Shown piece after piece: positions 46,541 to 58,424 of a DNA stretch of 64,000 bases (the first letter of the stretch is position 1; the number at the start of each line of letters is the position of its first letter). The stretch spans positions 44,353,355 to 44,417,354 of the forward strand of contig NC_016131.3 in the NCBI RefSeq assembly GCF_000005505.3, read 5' to 3'. This DNA is from Brachypodium distachyon (Eukaryota > Streptophyta > Magnoliopsida > Poales > Poaceae). A program made the translations under genes and the position numbers. The notes under the pieces were generated by a model. The model did not search any database and had not been told where the DNA came from. It saw nothing but the letters and a program-made list of their open reading frames with translations.

Positions 46541-46906
46541 CTACTTGTCGTCGGTGGCGGCGGCAGGGGCGACCGGGGTGGCCGGGTGAGCGGCGAAGAT
46601 GCGGCGGAGGTGGGAAGCGAGCGCGCCCGATGCGTCGGCGCTGGACTCGCGGTGGAGCGAGTCCTGGAGGTCGCGCACTCGGAGGGAGATCTGCTCCTGC
46701 TCGCGGCGGAGCTGGGCGGCATCTTCGGCGAGGTCGCGAACACGGTGCTTCTGGCTCAGGGACCGCAGGCTCATCATGAGGACGCCCGACATCAAGAGCA
46801 GCTGCACGAATCCGTCCTTCCGTTTCGCCGCGCTCGCCAGCAGGCTCACCGTCCGGCGACCTCCCTGACCCCCTACGCCGCGGCCGCCGCCGGTGATTTC
46901 CGCCAT
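46541..46906 (-). CDS. Small membrane/coiled-coil protein, 121 residues
   Basis: A single-exon gene with a Gly-rich start, the block RRTVSLLASAAKRKDGFVQ (about 17-35), one hydrophobic segment (33-50), a heptad-rich helix of about residues 55-90 (AEDAAQLRREQEQISLRVRDL) and an Ala/Pro-rich tail. This layout is like short conserved plant proteins of unknown function that are anchored in an organelle or ER membrane; I cannot name it. The ATG at 46906 is the only one upstream of the conserved block. Codon use is GC-rich like the other real genes here, and the neighbouring frames look like shadows. Confidence 0.75.
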   Translation of the reverse strand: MAEITGGGRGVGGQGGRRTVSLLASAAKRKDGFVQLLLMSGVLMMSLRSLSQKHRVRDLAEDAAQLRREQEQISLRVRDLQDSLHRESSADASGALASHLRRIFAAHPATPVAPAAATDDK

Positions 46907-47800
46907 CCAGGTGGTCTTTCGTTCTTTAGTCAGTTTTTGGTAGCGACCAAGAAAAACGGGCTGGATGCGCTCTCGCCTCTTGGTAGTTGAGGCTTTATTT
47001 TGTTTTGGGTCAGGCCGCTATACGGTACTGGGCCTGGGCCAGCTTGCGGCGTCCTCTCCCGGGCCCTAAATTGCACACGTTACATCTTGCGGATATCGTA
47101 GTGAGCTCGCAGGCATGGACCATTGAGTCTGCGAACTGACACCGGTCCCCGCCTATCGGAGTTTGGCCCCAAACTAAAATGACTAAAACCCTGGTACGGA
47201 CATAAGCACGTAAGTGATAGGATTGAACGTGGTCTATGGATCAACGAGGCACCGTTCATCTAGGTTCGTAAAGACAACCACTGTCCCAGTATTAAAATAT
47301 AGGTCAAAATAATATGCTCAGAGTTAAAAGCTTCATATATAAGTAAGATTAAGGTCTCTGTCTCTCGGGAGCAAATTTACACATACAATATCTCAAGAGA
47401 CTGGTCATCATACAAGTATGGGTAACCTAGGAATTTTCAGCACATGTTCATAATGTATTTTTCTGATAATTATTTTCGAGTTAAATAACGTATTTAGTCC
47501 CGCCCTTACATCAACACGCCCTTCTACCGCCGCCCCAAGCTGATGCCGCCGAGTTGTTCACAGACATCGTAGTAAGAGGCTGCTCCCTGTTTTTCGTGTG
47601 TCTCCATTGGAGTTGCATGAATGATTAAAAATAGAATAATTTGGTATAACTAATATGTAGGCCCGATGATTAGATAGACATCACAATCGGAAATCGATTT
47701 TATTGACAACATTTTCAAATTGTTCATGACAGCTTATTGACATTTCTCTGTGGATTATTTAGGCTTTGCAAAAGTCGCAGCACATTGCAACTCAATTCGT

Positions 47801-48632
47801 TCAAATGTTGTGTTCATACGATTATCTGAAAACCAATAACAATATTCTTTTGATACGAGGGCTGCTTTAGAGAAATGGTCTGTCAAGTACAATGTCGACT
47901 TGGTATTTGCATGGCAAGTTCATGCTTAGAGATGGCCGGGTAAGTTCTTCTTGACCACATGCTCCTTTATGAATAAATTGCTGGATTTTGTCTGAAATTT
48001 AAATCTGATCTTTAAGAGTCGATTTAGCTGAAATTATTCAAGTTTGTTGCTTCCAGTCTTAAGAGTGCTGAATATGTTAATTTCTCATCGACACCTTTCT
48101 ATATGAATGAACTACTTGTAGTATTTTATATTTAATAATGTCAACTACAACATAACACCGTGAATAATATCCAGTGCTAGACAAATCTGCTCATGTATAT
48201 GCAAGTGTTGGTGACAGAGGCAACCAGGAAGGTCTTAATTCAAGGCAAGATTACTATTGATAAGATGTGCTTTTTTGCATCGTACTGTGCGATGCTTGCT
48301 TGTTGGTCAGATTCCTAATGTTGCAGATACACTTTGTTTATTCTCATTCTCATTTGCTCCGAGCTGCTCCAGAGCGACCTCGATGCTTGGCCAGGGTGCT
48401 CTATGCCAATGTCTTCCATGGCACATGCTTAGAGTCCGGCCTCAAGGACTCCAGGAGAATGAGCTATGTGCCCTATCTGGAGGCTCAAGAAGAATGAGCT
48501 ATGGAGAGTTTTTTTGTTAAAGCAATGTGACATTCTCTTGTATGCAACTAGAACATTCTTTCAAATGTTGTGTTCATACGATTATCTGAAAACCAATAAC
48601 AATATTCCTTTGATATGAGGGCTGCTTTAGAG
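47801..48632. repeat. 72-bp direct repeat, 760 bp apart
   Basis: TCAAATGTTGTGTTCATACG to GAGGGCTGCTTTAGAG occurs at 47801-47872 and 48561-48632 with about two differences. The two copies bracket 688 bp of unlike sequence. Neither copy is coding. Confidence 0.85.
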
Positions 48633-48924
48633 TTGGACACTGATCATTCGTATCTCTTTCTTGTTGATGTAGATTTGACCTATAGTCAGCGACCGGATGG
48701 AAGTAAGAAACTCATCTTTTTCATTCGCGTGCTCTTAATGTCTTGTTTTTTAGTTGGTTCAAAGTTAATTTACTCTGCCAGTGCCATTTAATTTCTAAGT
48801 CCGTACTTTTTTAGTCTGGTACCTAAATGTAATATATTTATGCGCTCGTGGATTTTATAGGTACATTGCTAAACTATTTTAATAATGGTTCAATGAGAAA
48901 AGCAGTAATAATAAATAACTTATA

Positions 48925-49048
48925 CTCCTTCCGTCCAACAAAAGATGTCTTAAGCTTGTCAAAATTTGGATGTATGTAGATATGACTTAGTGTATAGATG
49001 CATTCAAATTTGGTCAAACTTGAGACATTATTTGTTGGACGGAGGAAG
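48925..49048. mobile_element. Stowaway MITE, GTCCAACAAAAGATG subfamily
   Basis: CTCCTTCCGTCCAACAAAAG on the left and TTTGTTGGACGGAGGAAG on the right are inverted and flanked by TA. Nearly the same interior as at 41349. Confidence 0.86.
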
Positions 49049-51108
49049 TAGAAAAATTAAATTTGAAAAACACGTATTGTGGAGATTTGCACGTGCAAGC
49101 TCACTAGTTGACTTTTAGGCTCCGCCCTCACTCCTCGGCTTCCTAAAAAAGCCCCAAAAGAACTGAACCTTTGATATAAAATGACTTTAAACCTGAGATT
49201 GGACCCACTTTTGGTGCCTCAAGAATTTCAGAAATTGGAATAACTTGTAAAATCCCTAGAAAATTATTGTAGAAAAAAAACAGAAAAAAAACTAAAATTT
49301 GGAGCTCCGTAGTCTTCCGTGGAGCAGCATGAACGTCTGTGCGCACGAGTTGTTCTAGAAAATCTAAAGTTTTGGTAATAGTGATTTTGTGGTGATAAAA
49401 AGGAATTCAACTCTGCCACCAGAGGCAATTAGCTTCTCTATGGCATCTGGCGGCCCACGGTGTCGGTGTTCTGCAATTCACGTCTTCAGATGGGTGAAAA
49501 GAGAGTAACATTTTCGAAGTTCCAGACTTTCAGCGAGCATGTGTGAAACAAGGAATATATTTCGGTTCTCAAAGGATCCATCGTGCATGGAATCATGAGG
49601 CGGGGAGAGGCAACACTTTTGCGTGCCAGGCGTCCATCAACCTTCAGTTCAGATCGATCGCCCCCTAGACCCAAAGTTCATCCGTAGTGCAGGCTTTTTT
49701 CGTCATCATGCGTTTGACTAACCAGCTGACACTTGATTCTTCGTATTCCTTTGCCGCGTACGTACGCTAAGCAAAGTTCATGACTTGGTTTCTACTTTCT
49801 ACCGTTGATCAGTTAGGAGTACATTGTTATTTCTGCATTCCTCCAGAGAAAGCCAACGGCTTAACTAGACATGTGTATGTGTGGTTCGTGCGTTGATCTT
49901 CTTGTTTAAACTTGATACAAACAAACTCTTACACCTAACCTAGGTAGCTACGGAGTAGTAGACTCCAGGGATCGTTATTTGATTTGTCGAGCTCGTGCTT
50001 ACATCATCGCGAATTCGCGATAAACCAATTACCATGGCCGCAAGAGGCACGTGGGTGATAATATAGGAACCGGGGACATCACCCATGTGAGATGCTTTTG
50101 CCTTTTGATTCCCCGCGGTGGCATGTGGAATCTAGCCTTGTCCTAGCTCCCCCCTTCTCTTTTCTCTGAAGTGGAATCGCCTTATCCAGTTATCCTCGCA
50201 TTGTAATCATAGCATCGCCATCGTTAGGTACGTAAGACGACAAGTATTACAGTCATCCACACCGGTAAATTGGCCCGTACGTGACTAGTACGTGCCCACA
50301 TCTCCGCCTCGTGCACGGCACGACAGAGCACGAGGCCGGCCGGGGGCAGAGGCCGGCCTTGCTGCGTGTGAGCGCCATTAGCTCTCGCGATTAATTGGTG
50401 CGTGCATGCGCGCAACGGCAATGACCCCACGCCGTATCACGCTCCGGTCACGAGGGCCCCGCGCTCTACGGACAAGGCCGGGCGCGGCGATGTCACGCGT
50501 ACGTGCGTGCGTGCACGCCTTGGATCGATGATCGATCGGGCTGCGCTTTGTTTATTGAACATCGTTTGTCTCGAATCTCCACACACGGCTCCATGCATGA
50601 TATGAATATGATGCTCGCGGGTCGCGAGTATGATGTGTCTACTCCTCTCGCTTTGTCCTGCGCGGCACCATATGCTTGTAGTCTTCATAAACTTCCACTT
50701 TACCAACACGCTACTGAAGATCTAGAGATACATTGATGATGCTCCTTCTTCGGCCGGCGTGCTACGTACGGGTCACAAATGCCGTCACGTGCATGCATGC
50801 ACGAACGACATGGTGCTGCTTCTTCAAATGAGGCATCCGCGCGCCATGCCCCTCAGGCTACACCGCTACAGGCCTACAGTCCTGTTGCCTACCCCTGCTA
50901 GTGTACTTCTTTTTTGCGAAAAACCACTGCTGGTGTACTGACTACTGCCTCCTGCCCACACACATCGTTAGATTCAAGAAAATAGCCGAGAGACAAGCAT
51001 TGAGTAGTGTACGTGTCCGACCCCGATCGACGAAGTTTATAAACCTATATAAAAGTTATATTTTTCGTCATCAACGTGCCGAACAGTAAAATAGTTCTTC
51101 AATTTTTT

Positions 51109-51383
51109 TTATATACTTCTCATCACTCAACTTCCAAAACCGGATACCAATGGTCATTTACCCTGTCTAATGCGGTTTTGGTGCCAACGTGGCATGACTT
51201 TTTCTGACTTGCCATGCTGGACTTAGCCTTAGCCTTCTTTTAGGAGTCCATTTATATACTCTTCGTCACTCAACTGCCGAAACCGGATTTACCCTGTCTA
51301 ATGTGGTTTGGTGCCAACATGTCATGATTTTTTTCTTCGGACTTGACATGTTGGCATTAGCCTTCTTTTAAGAGTCCATTTAT
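51109..51383. repeat. Tandem duplication of a 130-145 bp unit
   Basis: Unit 1 (51109-51252) and unit 2 (51253-51383) both run from TATATACT through CATCACTCAACT / CGTCACTCAACT, ACCCTGTCTAATG and CATGACTTTTT / CATGATTTTTT to AGAGTCCATTTA / GGAGTCCATTTA. They differ by small indels. No coding frame is kept. Confidence 0.82.
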
Positions 51384-52153
51384 TTTCACATCCAGAACCA
51401 AGAAAAGACTCAAGTGGACCTACGCCATTGGGAAGAAAAATTCGACAGCCTCGTCAATATACACTGTGAGTTGCGGAAGGTTTGGTCCACCGAAACCATT
51501 TGAGGTGCATGCGGTCGGTTTCGATAGTCGAGGGACGAAAGGTACAAGGAAAAAAATCAAGTAACTATATTTGTATACTTTCAACAAGTCGAAAGAAAAG
51601 AATATTTTTCTCTTAATTAAACTAGGCAAAGAAAAAACAGTGACAAAACGATGGAGAACACAACATATACACCAACAACGGCGAGGTGACACAGCAGAGA
51701 GCAAAGTGGGGATAGATAGATCAAGGGCCGGTGCGAGTGTAGCCTCGCACTCCTCGGGAAACCGTGGCATGTGCGTGTGCCACACCTACCTACTGCCGCG
51801 GTGCACGGCCTCACTGGCTGGCTCGTAGCCGTAGCTCTAGGCGGCCACACCCAGCGTGCGCTCGCGGCCGGCCGTCATGGGTCGATCGATCGATTGGCCT
51901 TCCGTGGCAGCGTGGGTCGATCAATCGATCTCCTGGAGACGCAGGGTGTCTCGTTCCACTTTTGAGCGATGCACCGTGGCAATCAGTGATCAGGTGGTTA
52001 CCACCCTAGTTAGCTACGCATAGCTCGTGGCGTCGTCCCAGCGGTCCCTTCGCTGTCTGCCTCGTGATGGCGTGTAGGACGATCGTATGGGGGGCTCTCT
52101 AGCCTGTGACGTTGCTTCGGTTCTTCGAAGATGCCCGGCCGGTCAAATGTTTA

Positions 52154-52528
52154 GGGGCTCTTTGGATCAAAGAAATTCTAAAACAAAGGAATATGAAAAA
52201 GATAGGAATCAAATGTCATGGCATGGCAAAACTTATAGGATTTGAAAACACATGAATATGTAGTATAAGTGGTTTGGTTGCATCATAGGAAAAATGTAGG
52301 AATTTTGTATGGAAATGAGTGTATGACATGGTTGTCATAGACACAAAGGAATTTTTCCAAGAGGTCTAACCTCTTGCTAGAATTCCTATAGGATTAAGGT
52401 TTAGGAAAGCAATCTATAGGAATTTTGTAGGATCTATTCCTTTGAACCAAAGAGCCTCTAGAGGAAAAAATCCTATGGGTTAAAATCCTACAAAAATTCT
52501 TTGGAATTCCTTCAATCCAAAGATGCCC
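52154..52528. mobile_element. Tourist-like MITE (375 bp)
   Basis: The left end GGGGCTCTTTGGATCAAAG pairs with the inverted right end TCAATCCAAAGATGCCC, and a TTA duplication flanks it (52151-52153, 52529-52531). A 3-bp TTA target and GGG-CTTTGG tips are characteristic of Tourist, the MITE form of PIF/Harbinger. Interior phrases such as ATAGGAATTTTGTAGGA repeat in both arms. Confidence 0.85.
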
Positions 52529-52917
52529 TTAACTCTTCCGTATTCCCTTTAGATTTTGGTTCAATCAAATCGGGTCTCTTCCCACTCTATCGAACCTCGA
52601 TCAACACGCACCGCCGAAGCATACGGTTGTGTCGTGCGCGCCACAGTGGGCCGACTGCGTTGCGTACGTGGTGCCTGTCGACAGTCATGCCCTCGTCAAT
52701 CTTTTACTTGTTCCGGCAGGGAGACAGGGAGTCGGAAAGTGCCAAATTGGAATATTCTTCCTGCCAGAAGCTGTAATTTTCTTTCTTGGTAGTACCATCC
52801 GCTCTTTTTCGCGTTTCATCTCCCTTGTCCTTTTCTGTTTGGGGTTCTTCTGTTAGAGCAAGATTAATAGCTATCACCTGCTGCTGGTTGTAAGCTTTGC
52901 CATGTCATCTTTAAGTA

Positions 52918-53123
52918 CTCTCTCCGTTCCAAAACACAACTCACATAGATTTGTGCACTTGGACCAAGGCAGCTCTCGTTTCTAGTGTCTGACCACTCAT
53001 ATTAGATTAATAGTAAATGGATGTGAGTAGTTATTGGCCGGGTGCGGGTATCAAGAGAAAAATGAGGTGTATTGTGGAACAAATGGGAAAATCTATATGA
53101 GTTGTGTTTTGGAATGGAGGGAG
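52918..53123. mobile_element. Stowaway-type MITE (206 bp)
   Basis: CTCTCTCCGTTCCAAAACACAACTC at the left is answered by GAGTTGTGTTTTGGAATGGAGGGAG at the right, both next to TA. The interior is longer than in the other Stowaways and unrelated to them. Confidence 0.85.
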
Positions 53124-53131
53124 TAGTATAA

Positions 53132-53539
53132 GAGCAAGAATAATAAGATGATGTAAGTAGGCTATAAGGATTTAAATATTGTATCTTTACTTAGTTGGAG
53201 AAAAGAAAAAGGAGAGAAAAGAGAGGTGGGTTACTATCTAATAGTCAGCTGCAGCATGTGCTCCTAGGCACTCTATGGTGTCTAGTAGCACGTGTTGCAG
53301 CCGGCTACTAGTTAATAGCCCACTTCTCTTCTCTCTCCTCTTCTCTTTTCTCCAACTAAGCACCAATATACTCCCTCCGATCCTAAATTGTTGTCGAAAT
53401 ATTACATGTATTCAGACATTTTTTAAGAATTGGTACATCCATATTTGAACAAATTTAAGTCAAAAATTTAAAATCAGAGAGATAGTATTTAAAATTCTTG
53501 TACCAACTTATAATCCACTATTATTCTATTATTCTTGGT
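53132..53539. mobile_element. Foldback MITE carrying a nested Stowaway
   Basis: Ends GAGCAAGAATAATAAGATG and (inverted) CTATTATTCTTGGTC match, and an inner palindrome pairs GTTGGAGAAAAGAAAAAGGAG with CTCTTCTCTTTTCTCCAAC. The right arm is split by the Stowaway at 53371-53485. Borders are approximate as no clear target duplication is seen. Confidence 0.68.
53371..53485. mobile_element. Stowaway MITE nested in another MITE
   Basis: It starts CTCCCTCCGATCCTAAATTG after a TA and ends AAAATCAGAGAGATAG before a TA. The inner TATTACATGTATTCAGACATTTTT relates it to the elements at 28291 and 44808. Because it splits the arm of 53132-53539, it is the younger of the two. Confidence 0.82.
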
Positions 53540-53937
53540 CTTGGCGACCTACACACATGACGGCTGCAGGCTGCAGCTCCTTGTTTGTTCTTGTACCTTT
53601 CCCAGGGTGACTTCTTCGAGAAGAAAGAGCAAAAAGAGAAGAGAAATTTTTTAGTACACCCTTTGGTCCGAATCAATACCAGAATCACCTGTGTCACACT
53701 GCTCGGTACAATCTACTTGCGGTGGATCATGCTCTGTTTTGCTCTTGTAGCATCCGTGGGTATGGGCATGCGTTTCTGTTGGCAAGGAACACGTTCATTG
53801 TGCACTTCCGAGTTCCCAGAAAAGCCGAGCATTTTATTTCAAACTTCAGTGAGTTCGCTAGTACATTTCTGAAGCTGACATCTGAAGCCTTTGTCTCACA
53901 GCGTGACATGCAGCGGTCTCACATATGGCATTATAAG

Positions 53938-54515
53938 CATGGTTTTAAATAGTGTGCTAGGACATTTAGACGCTATAGCGTGCTATAGCGCGCGCTATTT
54001 AAAATAACGCTTTGCAAAATAAAAATGAATCAAATATAGCTCAAAATTAAAGGTTGCAGCATAACAACGTATTAGAAAGTTCTCCAGTCATTTACAAGAC
54101 CAAATCCATGACATAAACAAAGATACGACACATAATTGAAGCATCGGAGGAAAGGAGGCATGTTGCGAGATGGAGGAAAGGCGGCTTGTTGCGAGCTGGA
54201 GGAAAGAGTCGTCGCCACTGCTGCCGGTCACGAGCTGGAGGATCTGCCGCCTCTGCTCTCATGGTGGAGCCAGTTAGGTGTCAGAGATTGAGACCGAGAG
54301 ATTTTGAGATTGGTCTTTAGGCCGGCGTGGTACTATTTGGATTTTGGACGCTAAAATATTTAGCGACGCTATAGCAAATTGTGTTTTGCGCCATTTAGCG
54401 TGCTAATAGCGAGAATTGCGTCATAGCGAGAAAAATTGCTTAAACGTAGCGTCGGGTCTTCAGATATGCTGTAGCGACGCTATAGCGAGGAAATAGCGCG
54501 CTATTTAAAACCATG
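53938..54515. mobile_element. hAT-like MITE (578 bp) rich in TAGCG motifs
   Basis: Inverted ends CATGGTTTTAAATAG and CTATTTAAAACCATG are exact over 15 bp. The 8-bp duplication ATTATAAG at 53930-53937 and 54516-54523 is exact; 8 bp is the hAT target length. Both sub-terminal zones are filled with short copies of CTATAGCG / CGCTATAG in both directions, as expected of transposase-binding sites in hAT elements. No transposase frame is present, so it is non-autonomous. Confidence 0.88.
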
Positions 54516-54523
54516 ATTATAAG

Positions 54524-55174
54524 GCCATATTGTTGTTTTGATTGGTCAGAGTTATTATTTCCTTCATATGTCCAATCTATTCTAAGAGGTCTCCAATTCT
54601 AAAAATCTTCGATCTGTACCTGTCGGCCAAGATAATTATTCATGGGTTATCTAATCTACCAAATCTCTGTTTGTAACATGTATGGTTAGGACATTCATTT
54701 GATCAGCAGACAGGACAAGACATGGATATCATGTACACTGGTCAGTGGCGGCGGATAACATTAACATCATCTCTTATCCTACCAGCCTAGAGGATAACAT
54801 TGTATTTAGCATGTTCAGCATTCATCGATACCAATGCCCTTCCTTTTAAAAGGTCGTCACTGTGAAGCATGGTCAATGAACAATAGTCGATTTCTTAACA
54901 TCTTTTTGCCATAATAATTAAATTCTTCCACTGGCCCAACCGCAATGCAGAGCTTTGTCTTTAGGGTGTCTTTAACCAGTGTACTATTACCACGTATACG
55001 TGCAATTGTTCAGCAAAAGATGATCTTCCATGCTCCATGCATGCTGTGCATATAGATTCTTGCATCCATGATTTTCATGTCAGAAATGATGGTAGGCCAG
55101 TTAGCAACGGTGTGGCAGATTGGAATCCTGGCTTGCACAAACCAAGGGACTAGTTGGTGCATGGCAACTGAAAC
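54524..55174. other. Plain intergenic sequence
   Basis: AT-rich, with only short open frames and no repeat or motif that I can name. Confidence 0.4.
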
Positions 55175-56664
55175 AGAAAATTACTTAAAATCATCACATT
55201 TGAGGCACATGTCAAGAAAAACCACCTTTAAAAAAAAAAGTTCAAATCACCACCGTTTTGGGGATACATGTCGCTCCGAACACTAATCTTTCGGTTGAGC
55301 ACGAATTGACGGCAAACCTGACAATGGGGCCCACTTGTCGGAGCCAACGTGGCGCCACGTCAGCACTTAACACAGCCCACGACTGGTCTCTTCGCCGACG
55401 TGTGCTTGGCATTGCTGACAATGGGGCCCACTTGTCGGAGCCAACTTAGCGGCGACTGCAACTCACCCGCCCCCGCAACGCTCTCCCCTCTCGCCCCTCT
55501 ATTTTCTCCCCTGCTCTGCTTCTCCCCCAAGTTTTTCTCTCCCTCCCTCTCTGCTCTCACTCCACGACCGTGCCACGCTCCTCCGGCCGCTCCCCGTCGA
55601 TTCGGCCGCCCCCAAGACCCCTGACGCCACCACAGCCTCACAAACCCACAGCCAGACCACGTGGACCCCGCCTTGCGCCCGAATCAGCTGAGCCGCAAGC
55701 TTCTTCTCCGCCTCCGGCGGGAAACGCCTCCGCCCCCGTAAGCTTGTTTCGTCTCGCCCTCGCATCTCCACCGCCCTCTGGAGCTGCGCGTCGATGCCTC
55801 GAGAGCACCAGTCCCCCCGCCCACGTCTGCCGCTTGCCGACGCCGCCCCGCGTCGGAAGCCATCCCCGACCGACGCCCCTCGTCATCACTGGCCTTAACC
55901 AGCGACGGATACGCAGTGCCGCCGCCGCCATCCGCCTCCTCGTGCCGGCGCGCACCTGGGCAGTACCTCGACGCGCCTCTCCGTGCACCGGAATGCTGGA
56001 CTGGCCACCATCTTCCCCAACTACGGCGACGGCTACATCGGCGGCCAGGAAGGGGCTCCAAGGCGGGGGCGCTCAGATTCGCATCGGCGCCAAGGACGGG
56101 CGAGGGCTCAAGGTAGCACCGTGATCCTCTCGCTTGCAGCACAACAGCGCGGGGCAGCAATAGGGGTGGCACAACTCTCGTTGGAGTTGGAGCAGGGGAG
56201 GCGGCTCGGTGGGGAAAGAAGAGCAGGAGAGGGACCGGTCGGGCCAAAGGACAGGAGGCACTGCCATGAGGTCAACCAGCGATGGGGATTCCTGGTGGTG
56301 GCGGGGAGTCGGCAAAGCAGTGGCCATGGCGGCGGAGCAGGGGATTTTAGCAGCGGCCATGGCTGCGGGCGGACGAAGCCGGGCGTGAGGAGCTTGAGGT
56401 CGGCGGCGGCCGCGGGCGAACGGAGGCCGGCGTGAGGAGAGAGCAGAGGATTTTAGGAAGAAGGTGATTGTCCAGCGTAGCGCCACGTTGGCTCCGACAA
56501 GTAGGTCCCATTGTCAGGTTTGCCGTCAATTTGTGCTCAACTGAAAGATTAGTGTTCGGAATGACCTGTATCCAAAACAAAAACGATGATGATTTGAATA
56601 TATTTTTTAAAAAGTTGGTTTTTCTTGACATGTGTCACAGACACAGTGGTTTAAGTAATTTTCT
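55175..56664. mobile_element. Long-TIR Mutator-like element with GC-rich cargo (possible Pack-MULE)
   Basis: Inverted repeats of about 180 bp close the element: the left arm (55175-55355) with CATGTCAAGAAAAACCA, CGAACACTAATCTTTC and CAAACCTGACAATGGG is mirrored by the right arm (about 56475-56664). Inside, the base composition jumps to very GC-rich with a pyrimidine-rich leader (55480-55560) and several open frames, for example 55570-56124 and 55983-56435. Long TIRs plus gene-like GC-rich cargo are the signature of grass Pack-MULEs. I do not recognise the captured gene. Sub-terminal ACAATGGGGCCCACTTGTCG is repeated once more inside the left arm. A 9-bp target duplication is not clear. Confidence 0.7.
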
Positions 56665-58301
56665 CCGACTGAAAAGTGATCCTTGCGGTGACAGGAAAGA
56701 AAGTTCCTGATAGGGCAGGCCGTCCAATTATAGTGCGAATGAGTGGCTCTGGCAGATGCTTTCTGACAACGTAATTTGGTAGAATCCCCGACAAAGGTAA
56801 AGTTTATCACGGAAAGGGACAAGCAAAGGAGCTTTAGAGCAACCTTTTCCCTTCAATGGCAGCTCTGCTAGTAGTACTACGTGATAGTTGAGGTGCTGAG
56901 GGCTGATACGTCATTTTGTTTACTTTGCATTCGTCAGGTATAGAAGTTTCTTCACTTTATAAAGTTCCTTGGAAAATAGCTCTAGAATAAAGATCATGAG
57001 GAATTATGACGTCACTCGAGAGAATAAAACTGCAGCACAAGTCCGCTAACGGACAACCTTCTTCAAGAGAGAAGAAGAAACGCAGTTCCCGGCTTCCGGC
57101 ACACACATAGGACAACGATAGGGGTGTTGCCGGGATACTCTGTAGGACGATGAAGCAATGAACGAAAGGGGACGCACTACACCGGCGTTCCGCGGGCGGC
57201 GGCGCATGCAGCGAGGTGTTTAATTACTGCTCGCAGTTGCGGTTGGTGTAACGGCCGGCCGGCTGTGGGCATTGCCGAATGCCGATATATATGCCCATAT
57301 ATATGCAGCATGCGGCGTACGTGACCGAGGCGTCGTATGAGCCCATCTATCTAACTCTGGCGTCGAGCGTAAATGAATCTTGACCAGGGCATGGGGTTAA
57401 CGAATCTTTTGCATCTTTCTGGCCGGGCTAGTTGCATGAGGAGGTACAATCATGTGACAGTCGTTACGCAGGCGCATGCATGCAGCTGTGACGTATACTA
57501 CACGCTTGTTGTGGGGCTTAATTTGCGCAACGAGACATGCATGCATGTATATATACGTGGTTTATACTCCGAACTGACAAGCAGGCTGGTGGGGGTGCAT
57601 GGCCGGCGTTTTCCGAGGTGAATTGTTCCATGGCGAACGGGGGGGCCGGCCGGGTGATCTCAGCCTATAGCTTGATTCCTGGAACGCCTCATGACGTGGT
57701 GTGACGTCGTGACCAGCGAAGTGTAGAAACGCCTTGTCGGACGGACAGGACAGCATGCATACCACTTTTTCCGTCCTGCATGCTGCCGATAATTAATTAC
57801 CGGTGAGTTAGGTTATTGGTTCATGGACTTCCTAATTGACGACAATTCACTCAAGACTTCATTATTATATTTATAGCAATTTTATGTACGTACATTCTTT
57901 TTCGATAGTTTCAATCAAGGGGAACGGATGTTTTGATTTAGATAACGGCTTTGCTATTTGTAAGGTGGCCGAGAAGTAACTATTTCTAAATCGATGCTAA
58001 CAACCTTCTGATCTAATCACTGAGATTCGTTAAAAACTCATGCAAGTACAAATGATGATGAGAAAATCTTGATCGGATAATTGTTGACCGAGAAATAGAC
58101 AATCTCTTTAAATAAACGAAAGTTTATTCACTTTTGTTGTCGTGTCATGACCATGGTGCAGCTCACTACAAGTGTTTCTCCATTATTCTGCGCCAGCTTC
58201 TAGCCGTTTGAATCATAGAATTGGACTTTTTCCAGTAGTGCCGTTAATCTCCAGCGAGTTAGGTTTTTTGTTCATAGACCTTCGTAAGGTCATATCATTT
58301 A
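56665..58301. other. Intergenic sequence without a gene
   Basis: A 57.2-57.6 kb stretch has GGCCGG and GCATGC runs typical of cereal promoter-distal DNA. No repeats with clear borders and no coding frame. Confidence 0.4.
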
Positions 58302-58424
58302 CTCCCCCGTCCAACAAAAGATGTCTCAAATTTGTCAAAATTTGAATGTATCTAGACATGACTTGGTGTATAGATGCATTCAAATTTAGTCAAAGTTGAG
58401 ACATCTTTTGTTGGACGGAGGAAG
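58302..58424. mobile_element. Stowaway MITE, GTCCAACAAAAGATG subfamily
   Basis: CTCCCCCGTCCAACAAAAG and CTTTTGTTGGACGGAGGAAG pair and are flanked by TA. Fourth copy of this subfamily in the window. Confidence 0.86.

Larger units (their letters stand above)
46907..52153. other. Gene-poor stretch, first part
   Basis: I find a 72-bp direct repeat (47801/48561), one Stowaway (48925-49048), and a tandem duplication at 51109-51383. A short exon-like open stretch at 48372-48497 (from an AG at 48371, ending EAQEE-stop) is GC-richer than its surroundings, but I recognise no protein. The rest is unremarkable. Confidence 0.45.

Noticed and set aside
48257..48520. Possible small gene with GC-rich exon
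   Set aside because: One plausible acceptor and stop are seen, but no start exon, no domain and no recognisable family.
55570..56124. 184-residue open frame as a host gene
   Set aside because: It lies wholly within long inverted repeats and has a low-complexity translation, so it is treated as transposon cargo.
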